Positions 45,287-54,038 of a stretch of DNA of 64,000 nt are shown here, one piece after another. Source of the stretch: Pseudomonadales bacterium (GTDB lineage Bacteria; Pseudomonadota; Gammaproteobacteria; Pseudomonadales; IMCC2047); assembly GCA_024234615.1 (NCBI GenBank), contig JACKNY010000002.1, positions 62,001 to 126,000 of the forward strand. The letters run 5' to 3'. A program made the position numbers and the translations under genes. Each line of letters begins with the position of its first letter. Position 1 is the stretch's first letter. The notes beneath the pieces are model-generated. The model did no database searches. It was not told where the DNA came from and worked only from the letters and a program-made list of their open reading frames with translations.

Positions 45287-45361
45287 AACGCTTTCCTCTT
45301 CTATTTATGTAAATACTCCCGGATCCTTTAGAACCCAGCCCCTTCCCATACAAAAAATCGC

Positions 45362-46504
45362 TCAATTTTTCTCCAAAACCGAAACCGTACAGGCCTTGGT
45401 ATCACCAGCTTTGTCTCCGCCCATACAATGCGCCAGCGCAATTCGACAGCCTTCCACTTGTCGGTCTTGCGCTTCATGTCTTAGCTGCGTCACCAGCTCA
45501 ACAATTTGTGCAAGTCCGGTAGCTGCGATTGGGTGGCCTCGACTTAATAGGCCACCGGAGACATTCACTGGAATTCTTCCTCCCAATTCGGTCGCACCGG
45601 ATTCAGCCAATTGCCCGCCTTCTCCCCTATCACACAGACCTAATGCCTCATAATGCAAAATTTCTGAAATAGTAAAGGCGTCATGACACTCCACCAGATC
45701 CAGATCCTGCGGCCCAATCCCAGCGCGCTCATAAGCCAGGCGCACTGTCTCGTAATCCGTTTCCCAATGGGTTAGATCACAACGTCCATCATAAATACCG
45801 GATGCCAACACTGAGGCTTTGATCTTGACCACCCTTTCCATGCGTGCCGCGAAATCATCGCTGGCCAGAATCAGTGCTGCAGCACCATCGGCAATCGGGC
45901 AACATTGTGAGCGGGTCAACGGGTCGGCAATTAATGGGCTCGCCAGCACCTGCTCCAAGCTTTCTGGTTGACGAAATTGAGCGAGAGGGTTGAGAGCAGC
46001 ATGGCGACGACTTTTGACAGTAACCTGCGCCAGCTGCTGAGTAGTAGTGCCGTATTCGTACATGTGGCGTTGTGCTTTGAGCGCAAACCCAGCTGGCACA
46101 ACCATACCAAGCTGAGTATCCAGTTCCGTGGCACCGGAATTAATTAAGCCAAAATCCGGTACACACATTTTTTCTGCCCCGACCACCAACACCACCTCAC
46201 AATCACCTGCCAAGATGGCGTTGCGTGCCAGATGGAATGCAGTTGAGCCCGAGGCACAGGCATTCTCCACGTTGATAACAGGAATTCTGTGCAAGCCGGT
46301 AGCAGCCGTTAAATTCTGGCCAAGTGTGGTATCTCCAAAAATGAGTGGACCGAGTGTGTTAGCGAAATAGCAAGCACCGATGCGCTCCTTGGCAAGACTT
46401 GCATCCTGCAACACCAAGCGAGTCGCTTCAATCGCCAACGATACGATCGTTCGATCTAGATGCCGACCAAAAGGAGTCATTGCTGCGCCAATAATTGAAA
46501 CCAT
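45362..46504 (-). CDS. thiolase-family acyl-CoA C-acyltransferase
   Basis: A 380-residue thiolase of the SCP2/lipid-transfer type. All catalytic elements are visible: nucleophile Cys83 in NACASGS, His274 in ECHDAF, His324 in SRGHPIAATG, and the second Cys360 in HCMGG. That favours true thiolysis or condensation. Ltp2-type retro-aldolases, which also pair with DUF35 proteins, lack the cysteines. The DUF35 partner gene is 9 bases upstream. In context it could cleave a beta-ketoacyl-CoA (made by carboxylating a ketone and activating the acid) into acetyl-CoA or another acyl-CoA. Substrate is inference. Confidence 0.88.
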   Translation of the reverse strand: MVSIIGAAMTPFGRHLDRTIVSLAIEATRLVLQDASLAKERIGACYFANTLGPLIFGDTTLGQNLTAATGLHRIPVINVENACASGSTAFHLARNAILAGDCEVVLVVGAEKMCVPDFGLINSGATELDTQLGMVVPAGFALKAQRHMYEYGTTTQQLAQVTVKSRRHAALNPLAQFRQPESLEQVLASPLIADPLTRSQCCPIADGAAALILASDDFAARMERVVKIKASVLASGIYDGRCDLTHWETDYETVRLAYERAGIGPQDLDLVECHDAFTISEILHYEALGLCDRGEGGQLAESGATELGGRIPVNVSGGLLSRGHPIAATGLAQIVELVTQLRHEAQDRQVEGCRIALAHCMGGDKAGDTKACTVSVLEKN

Positions 46505-46513
46505 GGTGTTTCC

Positions 46514-46921
46514 TTAAGAATCAGTCCCTGTGAAATAGGGTCTTAGGCAAGGCTTGCCCTCAGAATTTAGACCCACCTGGGCCACTTTTAGATGGACATT
46601 TTGACCAATTGACAACGGCGACTGCGCCGAGTCAAGCAGTGTAAAAATACGTAATGGCGCAGAATCTAAATCTACATAACCAACTCGATAAGGCGTCGGC
46701 AATCCCAAGGGTGGTTTAGTCCGAATGGTGGTTAAGCTATACAAAGTTCCAGTGCCGCCAAGATTAACCGATTCAACCTCACCAAGGCAGTTAGCACAAA
46801 TTTCCAGCGCGGGAAATTGATAAGAGTCGCAGCAGGGACAATAACCACCCATCAGGTGTGGCTCACCTTGCGTAGAAAAAATACCGGGATAAACCGGCGG
46901 GAAATCAAGCGCTGCTGTCAT
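46514..46921 (-). CDS. Zn-ribbon OB-fold protein (DUF35) partner of the thiolase
   Basis: A 135-residue DUF35-type protein. A rubredoxin-like zinc ribbon (CPCCDSYQFPALEICANC near 28-45) is followed by an OB-fold (about 50-125). Such proteins bind acyl-CoA and form complexes with SCP2-type thiolases. The start overlaps the upstream acyl-CoA ligase stop by 4 bases, and the stop is 9 bases before the thiolase start, so the three are co-translated. Confidence 0.88.
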   Translation of the reverse strand: MTAALDFPPVYPGIFSTQGEPHLMGGYCPCCDSYQFPALEICANCLGEVESVNLGGTGTLYSLTTIRTKPPLGLPTPYRVGYVDLDSAPLRIFTLLDSAQSPLSIGQNVHLKVAQVGLNSEGKPCLRPYFTGTDS

Positions 46922-48507
46922 AACGTCACCTCGCGCACACTGGCATTTTCCCGATCATAGGTATCGGGCGTCACCCCTTGCTCACGGAGTAAATATTTTT
47001 GCACTCTCTCCGTGGGGGTTTTCGGCAACGCAGACATAAACCGAATAAATCGTGGCACCATAAAATAAGCCATTCGCTCTTTACAATGTTCAACCAGAGA
47101 CTCCGCTGTGAGTTGTTGGCCAGCCCTTAAGGCCACACAAATCATTACCTCGTCTTCCCCTAGCTCCGATTTAACAGCGACAGCCGCCGATTCTAAAACA
47201 GCTGGATGTGAATTAACGCCCCGCTCCACTTCGAATGAAGATATGTTCTCCCCGCGACGGCGCAGCGCATCTTTCTTTCGGTCAACAAAATAGTAATAAC
47301 CCTGATCATCTCTTTGCAGGTAGTCCCCCGTGTGAAACCAAAGGTCTCGCCAAGCTTCGACGGTTTTTTCCGGCATTGCGTAGTATTCCAACATCATGCT
47401 GTAAGGCTTGAGTGGTCTGACCAATAATTCGCCCGGTGTATTGGCACCCACCTCGTTACCCAAATCGTCAATCAATCTAATTTGATAATCTGGATTAAGC
47501 ACCCCGCAGCTGCCCGGTTTCCGGTCATCCAGTTTATTACCCAGCGGGGCCCCTATTTCACTCATGCCGTAGCTTTCTACTAGCTTGACGTTAAAGCGCT
47601 GTTCAAAAGCGGCGAAGGTTTCCTTATTGGCACCCGCACCTATCATGATCCGTAAAGGATTATCGGCATCTGAGGACGTTGGCTCCGCTTTTAGCAAAAT
47701 CGGCAAAATACCGCCAATATAGTTGAACTCAGTACAGTTATAGCGGCGCACATCATCCCAAAAACCGCTGGCGGAAAATCGTTTTGCCAAAACCATGCGC
47801 GCACCACTCATCAAAGCAGGTATAGTCGATAAGGTCTGCGCATTCCCATGAAACAAGGGCAAGGCGTTATAGAGACAATCAGCTTCAGTATATTGCGCCA
47901 TGTTTATGATCATTTCAGCAAGGGACAACTGGTAGTTTTGTGGTACCACCGCACCCTTTGACGGCCCGGTAGTGCCAGAGGTAAACATGATTGCCGTGGG
48001 ATCTGAAAATGCAACTTGCGTCGCCCTGTAATCCCCTGAGTTTGCCGTTAGCGCGCGGTAAGTTAGCTCCCTGCCATCCAATTTAGAGCCCTGTCCCTCA
48101 TCCAGAATGATGATATGCTTGAGCATAGTCAGCTGCGACAGCACCGCGCGCAACTGCTCGACATATTCAGCATCAATCAGCAACGCGACACAATCTGCTT
48201 TATTGAGCATGTATGCCAATAACTCACCCCGATGGGCAATATTAATCGGCACCTCGACTGCGCCGAGCTTCGATACGCCAAACCAACTAAACAAAAACTC
48301 AGGGCGATTACTCATCATAATGGCAACTTTATCGCCCTTAACGATACCTAATTGTTGCAGACCAGCGGCGACCTGATTGGCTGAATCATTGATGGCAGCG
48401 TAACTGTAGGTCTGGTCTTGGTAGTAGAGAAAAATATCTCTGCCACGACACGCCGCCAATGTTTCCACAACGCCATGGACGGTTCGGCTTTTGAATTGCA
48501 TCCGCAT
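46918..48507 (-). CDS. AMP-dependent acyl-CoA ligase
   Basis: A 529-residue adenylate-forming acid-CoA ligase from the ATG at 48507, 12 bases after the preceding gene's stop and preceded by AAGAGA. A frame starting at 48630 would overlap that gene. The AMP-binding motif is TAIMFTSGTTGPSKGAV (near 170-186). GESYGMSE-like VESYGMSEIGAPL lies near 315, the hinge/core DYLQRDDQGYYYFVDRKKD near 400, and the C-terminal Lys in PKTPTERVQKYLLRE near 500. The family converts carboxylic acids to CoA thioesters. In context the substrate could be the beta-keto acid from the carboxylase-like complex; this is inference. Confidence 0.9.
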   Translation of the reverse strand: MRMQFKSRTVHGVVETLAACRGRDIFLYYQDQTYSYAAINDSANQVAAGLQQLGIVKGDKVAIMMSNRPEFLFSWFGVSKLGAVEVPINIAHRGELLAYMLNKADCVALLIDAEYVEQLRAVLSQLTMLKHIIILDEGQGSKLDGRELTYRALTANSGDYRATQVAFSDPTAIMFTSGTTGPSKGAVVPQNYQLSLAEMIINMAQYTEADCLYNALPLFHGNAQTLSTIPALMSGARMVLAKRFSASGFWDDVRRYNCTEFNYIGGILPILLKAEPTSSDADNPLRIMIGAGANKETFAAFEQRFNVKLVESYGMSEIGAPLGNKLDDRKPGSCGVLNPDYQIRLIDDLGNEVGANTPGELLVRPLKPYSMMLEYYAMPEKTVEAWRDLWFHTGDYLQRDDQGYYYFVDRKKDALRRRGENISSFEVERGVNSHPAVLESAAVAVKSELGEDEVMICVALRAGQQLTAESLVEHCKERMAYFMVPRFIRFMSALPKTPTERVQKYLLREQGVTPDTYDRENASVREVTL

Positions 48508-48518
48508 AATGAGTCTCT

Positions 48519-50597
48519 TTAACTTGCCTTTTTGATCCGCATTTGTTCCTGCGCCAAAGCCCCTACCTCCGGATGAGGAAATGTACCGTAGTAGGTAAGC
48601 ACCTGTGCCGGCGGTATTTGTTTTTCCCACGTCTTGATGAACTCATCATAGGTCTTCCCGTTTTGCTTACGTTGCTCACGAGCAGCCGCACGCGCACGCT
48701 CGGTGGCCGCTAAGTCAACCCGTAGGGATTCTTCATCATAGACGAGGTGATAAATATTTTTCGCCGCCCAATGAGTCACCATTTTATTTTCCAAGTCTTT
48801 CAAAATACTCAGCGGATCGCGTTCCAGGGCATCACCAAATCCTGCACCGCCACCGGAGTATGCGTACAAAGTGTCGCCATCGCGCGCAGGCTGTACCACC
48901 AATGAAATATTGTTGTACTGCTCCTCGCCATGTTCCGGATTATCAGGGCTATAAACCTCATCCAAGCGGTGCGGTAAATGCTCGTTGCTTTCCGCCATCA
49001 ATTGATTGTAGTTTCCTTTTTTTACCATTTTGACAAATAGCGCCGGCAAACCATAACCACCAAAGAGCCCTTGAGTGGTCGGAAATTTTGAGCCGCCACC
49101 ATGAGAGCCCAGCAAGAGATTATTCGTATCATGTACAGCAATACCGTAGCCGACCCCCGCACCACCACGCTGTTTGCCGTGACCATAGGAGCTATTGAAG
49201 TAATTGCGGAAGGTATACATCACGGGGCGATCTTCTTCAGTGGCTTCTGCATCAGAACAATCCGCCATCGTCGCAAAAAAAGCACCTGCAGCATTAACAC
49301 CATCCATATCGTAACGACCACCGCAACCAGTGGCGTTAATTTCGGGCGTAATGTCGGCAACAGGTTCGCCATGCTGATTAATTCCGGCAAACATGGGAAT
49401 GGAAAATCCACAAAACCAGGACGCCACCGAACGCGAAGGGTCGACACTGTAGGTCATACGCGCGCCACATTGGAACATGCCGTGGGTAAAACAAACCTGC
49501 ACCAGCGGCGCGATGGAAGTGGCGGCATCGCCTTTAGCGTTGACCAGAGAATCTTCGGGAAAATTCCAATCCATGCATTCCAGCAAACCGTTATTGGATG
49601 GCAGGTCGTGAAACAACCAGCCGCACAAATACACCATGGACAACCCGATAATGCCCTGGAAATAACTATTGGCGGGGCGATCAACCAGCATCGGCGAGCT
49701 GTTGGTCAAATCTAGGGTTATCCTATCGCCCTTTTTAATCACCTTGACGTCCACCTTGACCAAGCCGTTATCTTCGCCCAAGGTATCGAGGAAGCGAGGC
49801 TGGCGGTAGATACCATCCGGCAGCTGCGAAATTTTCTTTTTCGCCGCTTCACCGGTGAGAGCCAAGACCCGGCGCAACGAGCCGAGGAAAAAGTCCACAC
49901 CCTTTTCTTCCACGACTTCCAAAATACGACGTTGCGCGATTCTGGCCGCCGCCAGACGTGCCTTGATATCCAGAATCATGGTGCGCGGATCGCGGTTCAT
50001 TGCCGCGAACATATTTAACAAATCTTCTTTTAACTGATAGTTTTCACCGATTTTGATGGGTGGACAGAGTAGGCCTTCGTCGTATTTGCTGCGTGCAGCC
50101 GTCACTGTTCCGCCCGGTTCAGAGCCGCCGGACTCACCGGTATGTACCGCCGCGCCGACAAAGCACAGTAGTTGCCCTTGATAAAATACCGGTATCGACA
50201 ACCCCATGTCGGCATTGTGCACGCCACCATAGAAAGGATCGTTGTAGAAGAAACTATCGCCATCTTTACAGCCAACAGAAGGCTCATTCACCCAATGCTT
50301 CACTACATATTTAAGTGGTAACTGCCCCAACACTGCGTGGTGATAAATACCCGTGGCACAGATGGAAAGGTCGCCTTGAGCGGTAAAAATACCAAACGCC
50401 ACATCGCCCCAGCGCATCGCCGTGGACGCGCCAAGTTTCATGGTGGTTTCTTTGCCTTCAAGCGCAATCATATGCATTTTGTGCTTGAAAATTTCAAACT
50501 CGGTATCATCAATTGTGGATTGTGCGGCCGCTTCAATTGCCGTCATCGGCTCCGGGCGCAGACGCTGTACTACTTCATGATCTCTTTCGTAAGCCAT
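48519..50597 (-). CDS. HyuB/AcxB-type large subunit of an ATP-dependent carboxylase or hydantoinase
   Basis: A 692-residue protein of the hydantoinase-B/oxoprolinase family, the fold of acetone carboxylase alpha and acetophenone carboxylase HyuB-type subunits. Recognisable stretches are DNAAQ-like TMKLGASTAMRWGDVAFG near 55, NDPFYGGVHNADMGLSIPVF near 119-138, GGSEPGGTVTAARS near 162, GGRYDMDGVNAAGAFFATMADCSDAEATEEDRP near 425-455 and GGAGVGYGI near 480. GAGGGRGD-like GGGAGFGDALERDPL closes the C-terminus. The start is preceded by GAGGAGA. It lies between the HyuA-type gene and the ligase. With a gamma-like subunit in the same operon, ketone carboxylation fits better than hydantoin hydrolysis. 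Confidence 0.87.
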   Translation of the reverse strand: MAYERDHEVVQRLRPEPMTAIEAAAQSTIDDTEFEIFKHKMHMIALEGKETTMKLGASTAMRWGDVAFGIFTAQGDLSICATGIYHHAVLGQLPLKYVVKHWVNEPSVGCKDGDSFFYNDPFYGGVHNADMGLSIPVFYQGQLLCFVGAAVHTGESGGSEPGGTVTAARSKYDEGLLCPPIKIGENYQLKEDLLNMFAAMNRDPRTMILDIKARLAAARIAQRRILEVVEEKGVDFFLGSLRRVLALTGEAAKKKISQLPDGIYRQPRFLDTLGEDNGLVKVDVKVIKKGDRITLDLTNSSPMLVDRPANSYFQGIIGLSMVYLCGWLFHDLPSNNGLLECMDWNFPEDSLVNAKGDAATSIAPLVQVCFTHGMFQCGARMTYSVDPSRSVASWFCGFSIPMFAGINQHGEPVADITPEINATGCGGRYDMDGVNAAGAFFATMADCSDAEATEEDRPVMYTFRNYFNSSYGHGKQRGGAGVGYGIAVHDTNNLLLGSHGGGSKFPTTQGLFGGYGLPALFVKMVKKGNYNQLMAESNEHLPHRLDEVYSPDNPEHGEEQYNNISLVVQPARDGDTLYAYSGGGAGFGDALERDPLSILKDLENKMVTHWAAKNIYHLVYDEESLRVDLAATERARAAAREQRKQNGKTYDEFIKTWEKQIPPAQVLTYYGTFPHPEVGALAQEQMRIKKAS

Positions 50598-50623
50598 TTA
50601 TAATCTCCTCGGATTGCCTTAGC

Positions 50624-52777
50624 CTAAACCTGTTCCATTATTCCGTTGCCATAGCCATCCAGCGTGAACTGCCAGCTCGGCGCTACCACATAAGTGGTCT
50701 CAATAGATTCAATAATCGCGGGGCCAACGATCTGATTGCCTGGCAATAAACGCGCATAATCATAAACCGGCGTTTGCAGCAAACCGCTTTCGGGACTCCA
50801 ATACACGGGCCGCTCATCTGTCAGCGCATTCGCTTCGGGCGCCAACCCTTGCAGGGCGAGCGCTTCCGGCAAGCGGTCGATCACTCGCACTGCCGCCGTT
50901 AATGAGAAATTCTCGACATTAATACCACCGGCTGGAAAGGTTGCTTCGGGCGAGTAAATTTCAGCATATTGCCGAGTAAAAGTGTCACAAAGCTCCTTCG
51001 CATCCTCCGGACCGGACAACTCAAGACTGGCGGATTTCACCTTGGTCATGTTGTACTGGCTGCCGTAGCGCATGTTAAGTTCGAGGCTAAAATCGATCTG
51101 CGCTTCCTCGTAACCCTCTAATTTCAGGTCACGCAAAGCCAAATCTTTTAGATCCCGGGTAACTGCATTGAATGAATCCACATCCTCTAGATAGGATTGC
51201 GAGCCGTAGTTGAATAGCTTCAATGAACGGGATCGATCCCAGACTTCCTTAATCTGCATGAGAGAGGCGCCATAAGCGCCAAATACGGAAGATTGGCGCG
51301 GCGCAATAATTTTCTTTGCCCCGATAAATGGTGCGATACCACAGGCGTGTGCGCCACCGGCTCCACCACAGGCCAACACCACAAAGGTGCGCGGATCATG
51401 TCCTTTGAGCGCCACTTCGTTGAACACTTCCTGCCCCATGCGCGCATCCACCAAACGGCGAATACGGTAGGCTGCCTCCATGACATCAATACCCAGAGGT
51501 TTGGCGATCCTCTCTGAAATTGCTTCACGCGCTAATTCGACATCCAGCAGCATTTCGCCACCCAGATAATTTTCAGGATTGTAAAAACCCAGCACCAGAT
51601 CCGCATCAGATACCGTGGGTTCCTGACCACCTTGATCGTAACACACAGGGCCCGGCATGGAGCCAGCAGAATGTGGCCCAACCTCCAAGGCATTACCCAT
51701 CAAATCATTAACCCAGGCGATAGAACCGCCACCCGCGCCAATTGATTTCACCTCAATCGCAGGGATATTGGTGCGCCAACGATCAATCACGGGAATAAAG
51801 TCATGCGCTTTAATTTGGCCGCCTTCTATCAAACCGATATCGAAGGAAGTTCCACCCATATCGGTGAAGACAATATTTTCATCTCCCGTTAGCTTGCCCA
51901 AAAAGGCAGAACCATGCAGACCGGCAACCGGCCCCGCGTTATGCGTCAGTACCGCCCGCGTGCGCGAGGCTTTTTTAGTACCACCAGTGTTATGCACCAG
52001 CGTTAAGGGCTTTTTAAACCCCTTGTCGCGCAGTTCATTCCCCAGCTTATTCATCTCATCGGCCATCACCCCGTGAATATAGGAGTTGACGATGGCCGTC
52101 ATGGTGCGTGTGTATTCGCCTGATTTAGGGGAAATATCCGAAGCCAGGATGACCGGCATGGAACCCAAATAGTCCTCCGGGTATTCCTCTTCAATAATCT
52201 TTTTGATCAACTGCTCGTGCTCAGGATTAACAAAGGACCAGAGCAGCGACACCACAAAACCCTGCGCGCCCTTATCGACCAATTCCTGCAATTTCTCCAA
52301 GACCTCTTCCTTGCGCAGAGGACTAATGACTTTCCCAGCATAATCCACTCGTTCGCGCACACCCACCACCATATTGGGTGTAATAAGAGGCGCCGGTTTT
52401 TGAATACGCGCCTGATCCCGGCCCTCCTGCCACCCCAGACCATCCGCCCAGCTACGCGCGCGGCCGATAAAAATATTGTCTTCAAAACCGGCGGTCGTAA
52501 TCAATCCCAACTTAGGGCCGGTTCGCTCAATCAAGGCATTAGTACCGACAGTAGTGGAATATCGAATCGAGCCAACCTGTCGGAGAAAGTCATTCAAGGA
52601 CAATTGGTTTTGCCGCGCCAACAATTCGATTCCCCGCATAAAGCCAACCGACAGATCATAATGGGTCGTGGGCGTTTTGCAGGTGCTGGAATGGTCGCTG
52701 CCGCTAGCGCAGAAGAAGTCGGTGAAGGTACCGCCGACATCAATGCCGACACTGAAATTATTTGCTGATGTACTCAT
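50624..52777 (-). CDS. HyuA/AcxA-type ATP-binding subunit (copy 1)
   Basis: A 717-residue hydantoinase-A/oxoprolinase-family protein with an ASKHA-type phosphate-binding start, GIDVGGTFTDFF (about 11-22). It also has TTVGTNALIERTGPKLGLITTAGFED near 75-100, a second phosphate-binding loop TDMGGTSFDIG near 305 and AIEVKSIGAGGGSIAWV near 345. A GGAGGAHACGIA motif lies near 470. These parts would phosphorylate the substrate or bicarbonate in acetone- or acetophenone-type carboxylases. It is 26 bases upstream of the HyuB-type gene. The two HyuA-type genes here are clearly homologous but not recent duplicates. Confidence 0.87.
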   Translation of the reverse strand: MSTSANNFSVGIDVGGTFTDFFCASGSDHSSTCKTPTTHYDLSVGFMRGIELLARQNQLSLNDFLRQVGSIRYSTTVGTNALIERTGPKLGLITTAGFEDNIFIGRARSWADGLGWQEGRDQARIQKPAPLITPNMVVGVRERVDYAGKVISPLRKEEVLEKLQELVDKGAQGFVVSLLWSFVNPEHEQLIKKIIEEEYPEDYLGSMPVILASDISPKSGEYTRTMTAIVNSYIHGVMADEMNKLGNELRDKGFKKPLTLVHNTGGTKKASRTRAVLTHNAGPVAGLHGSAFLGKLTGDENIVFTDMGGTSFDIGLIEGGQIKAHDFIPVIDRWRTNIPAIEVKSIGAGGGSIAWVNDLMGNALEVGPHSAGSMPGPVCYDQGGQEPTVSDADLVLGFYNPENYLGGEMLLDVELAREAISERIAKPLGIDVMEAAYRIRRLVDARMGQEVFNEVALKGHDPRTFVVLACGGAGGAHACGIAPFIGAKKIIAPRQSSVFGAYGASLMQIKEVWDRSRSLKLFNYGSQSYLEDVDSFNAVTRDLKDLALRDLKLEGYEEAQIDFSLELNMRYGSQYNMTKVKSASLELSGPEDAKELCDTFTRQYAEIYSPEATFPAGGINVENFSLTAAVRVIDRLPEALALQGLAPEANALTDERPVYWSPESGLLQTPVYDYARLLPGNQIVGPAIIESIETTYVVAPSWQFTLDGYGNGIMEQV

Positions 52778-52798
52778 TATTCGATCCTAAATAACAGA

Positions 52799-53695
52799 TT
52801 AATGCTGTAACGTACTGATGAGCATGCGGGCCTTTTCCAAATCAGTATCCCTTGTTAGCTCCTGCATACTGGTATAGAGATAGTTCACCCCCGACAGCTG
52901 TGTTTCATATTCGGTCGCCAATGCGACGGCACGCTCCGGGTCATTAAAAGGTAGCGGTAGACCGACACCAGTGACATTGGCCGCTAACTCCCGAACACTA
53001 TTTAATTCAGGTGGCGCACCGTTCTTATCGGCACCCAGTAGGACAAAATTCACCTTAAGTTTGGCCAGGTCTGGCAACAGCTGAGAATCATATTGCTCAA
53101 GATAAATCGCCAACGGCACATTAAAATAGCTCGCCATGTTTTTTAATGTGTTGTACACCTTGCGCTCCGGCATGCCGATCGCCGTATTACCAAGCGCAGC
53201 ACCTTCGCGAAAGATCAACAAGTCGGGGCGGCTCTTACAAAACGCTTCCGCCAATTCAACCATAGTCTGTTTCAAATCACCGGCGCGACCGATATCAGCG
53301 TAGAGCGTTTGCGCCAAACCGATTGGCCCACTCAAGCAAGCCATGCAACCGTAATGCGCTCGTTCCGTTTGCGTTATCCGGTTGAATGCTTCCAGTGCAG
53401 TACTGCGTTGATCGTCCGCGCATTGCACATTTTTAGCCTGTGCCGCGTCACCTGATTCAACCTCTGCCCCGAAAGTCGCTAGTGATAAGCTATGATCAAA
53501 CCCTAAAATTAAGCCACTCAGGTTGAGCAAACGTCCCGTTTTCGAAAGACAGGATGCCCAGTTTGCCGGGTCCGACTGCATCACGCCAAAATCCATTCCT
53601 CCCACCCTCGACGCTAATGGTTCCATCGCAACTAGCAGGGGCTTTTCCTGGGTGCTATGACCTGACAAAAAAGCATCTAATGCAACGCGCGCCAT
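52799..53695 (-). CDS. URO-D-superfamily-like protein, possible carboxylase accessory subunit
   Basis: A 298-residue soluble protein. Its pattern (GLILGFDHSLSLATFGAEV near 62-80, repeated beta/alpha units, GVGLPLPFNDPERAVALA near 252-269) resembles the TIM-barrel URO-D/methyltransferase superfamily, though only loosely. It lies between the gamma-like and second HyuA-type genes, 5 bases after the former, so it is part of the complex or pathway by context. Acetophenone carboxylase has a fifth, dissociable epsilon subunit of about this size, and this could be its counterpart. That link is inference, and a decarboxylase or methyltransferase role is the alternative. Confidence 0.7.
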   Translation of the reverse strand: MARVALDAFLSGHSTQEKPLLVAMEPLASRVGGMDFGVMQSDPANWASCLSKTGRLLNLSGLILGFDHSLSLATFGAEVESGDAAQAKNVQCADDQRSTALEAFNRITQTERAHYGCMACLSGPIGLAQTLYADIGRAGDLKQTMVELAEAFCKSRPDLLIFREGAALGNTAIGMPERKVYNTLKNMASYFNVPLAIYLEQYDSQLLPDLAKLKVNFVLLGADKNGAPPELNSVRELAANVTGVGLPLPFNDPERAVALATEYETQLSGVNYLYTSMQELTRDTDLEKARMLISTLQH

Positions 53696-53699
53696 AGGC

Positions 53700-54038
53700 T
53701 TATTCTCCCCTTGCCTGTTTGTCTTTCAAGGCATCGATATCGAGTTCAATCTCATGGGTGATTGGGTGTCCCGGCGGCAGGTATTCATTTTCCAGCATGA
53801 TTCCGCAATTGGGACAATAGAACTCCAGTAACCGGCAATAATCTTTGTCCGGGGTAAAGCTGTAAGCAGCACCTTCGACCATTGGTGGATGCACATCCGC
53901 CATCTCACGTTCGGCGATCAAGCAGCCCTTTTTGTAGTTTTCACGTGCGTCGTATAAATCTTGCCCACAGCGGTTACAACACCAACGCTCTTTGTCCAGA
54001 TCAATGTCAAGGCATTCCGTAATACGCAATCTGCTCAT
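53700..54038 (-). CDS. acetone-carboxylase-gamma-like zinc-ribbon subunit
   Basis: A 112-residue protein with two Cys pairs, CNRC (near 21-24) and CPNC (near 75-78), flanking a compact beta region. This is the form of the small zinc-binding gamma subunit of acetone carboxylase (AcxC) and the small acetophenone carboxylase subunit. Hydantoinases lack such a subunit, so its presence is the best local evidence for carboxylase function. Its start overlaps the stop of the upstream HyuA-type gene by 4 bases. Confidence 0.82.
   Translation of the reverse strand: MSRLRITECLDIDLDKERWCCNRCGQDLYDARENYKKGCLIAEREMADVHPPMVEGAAYSFTPDKDYCRLLEFYCPNCGIMLENEYLPPGHPITHEIELDIDALKDKQARGE

Noticed and set aside
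45362..46921. Thiolase-DUF35 pair as an Ltp2-type steroid side-chain aldolase
   Set aside because: The thiolase keeps both catalytic cysteines and both histidines, and no other steroid-degradation genes are seen.
49101..49715. 204-codon frame antisense to the HyuB-type gene
   Set aside because: Lies wholly inside a well-supported gene on the other strand; low-complexity shadow of its codon pattern.
52217..52768. 183-codon frame antisense to the 717-residue HyuA-type gene
   Set aside because: Shadow frame, no ribosome-binding site or family resemblance.
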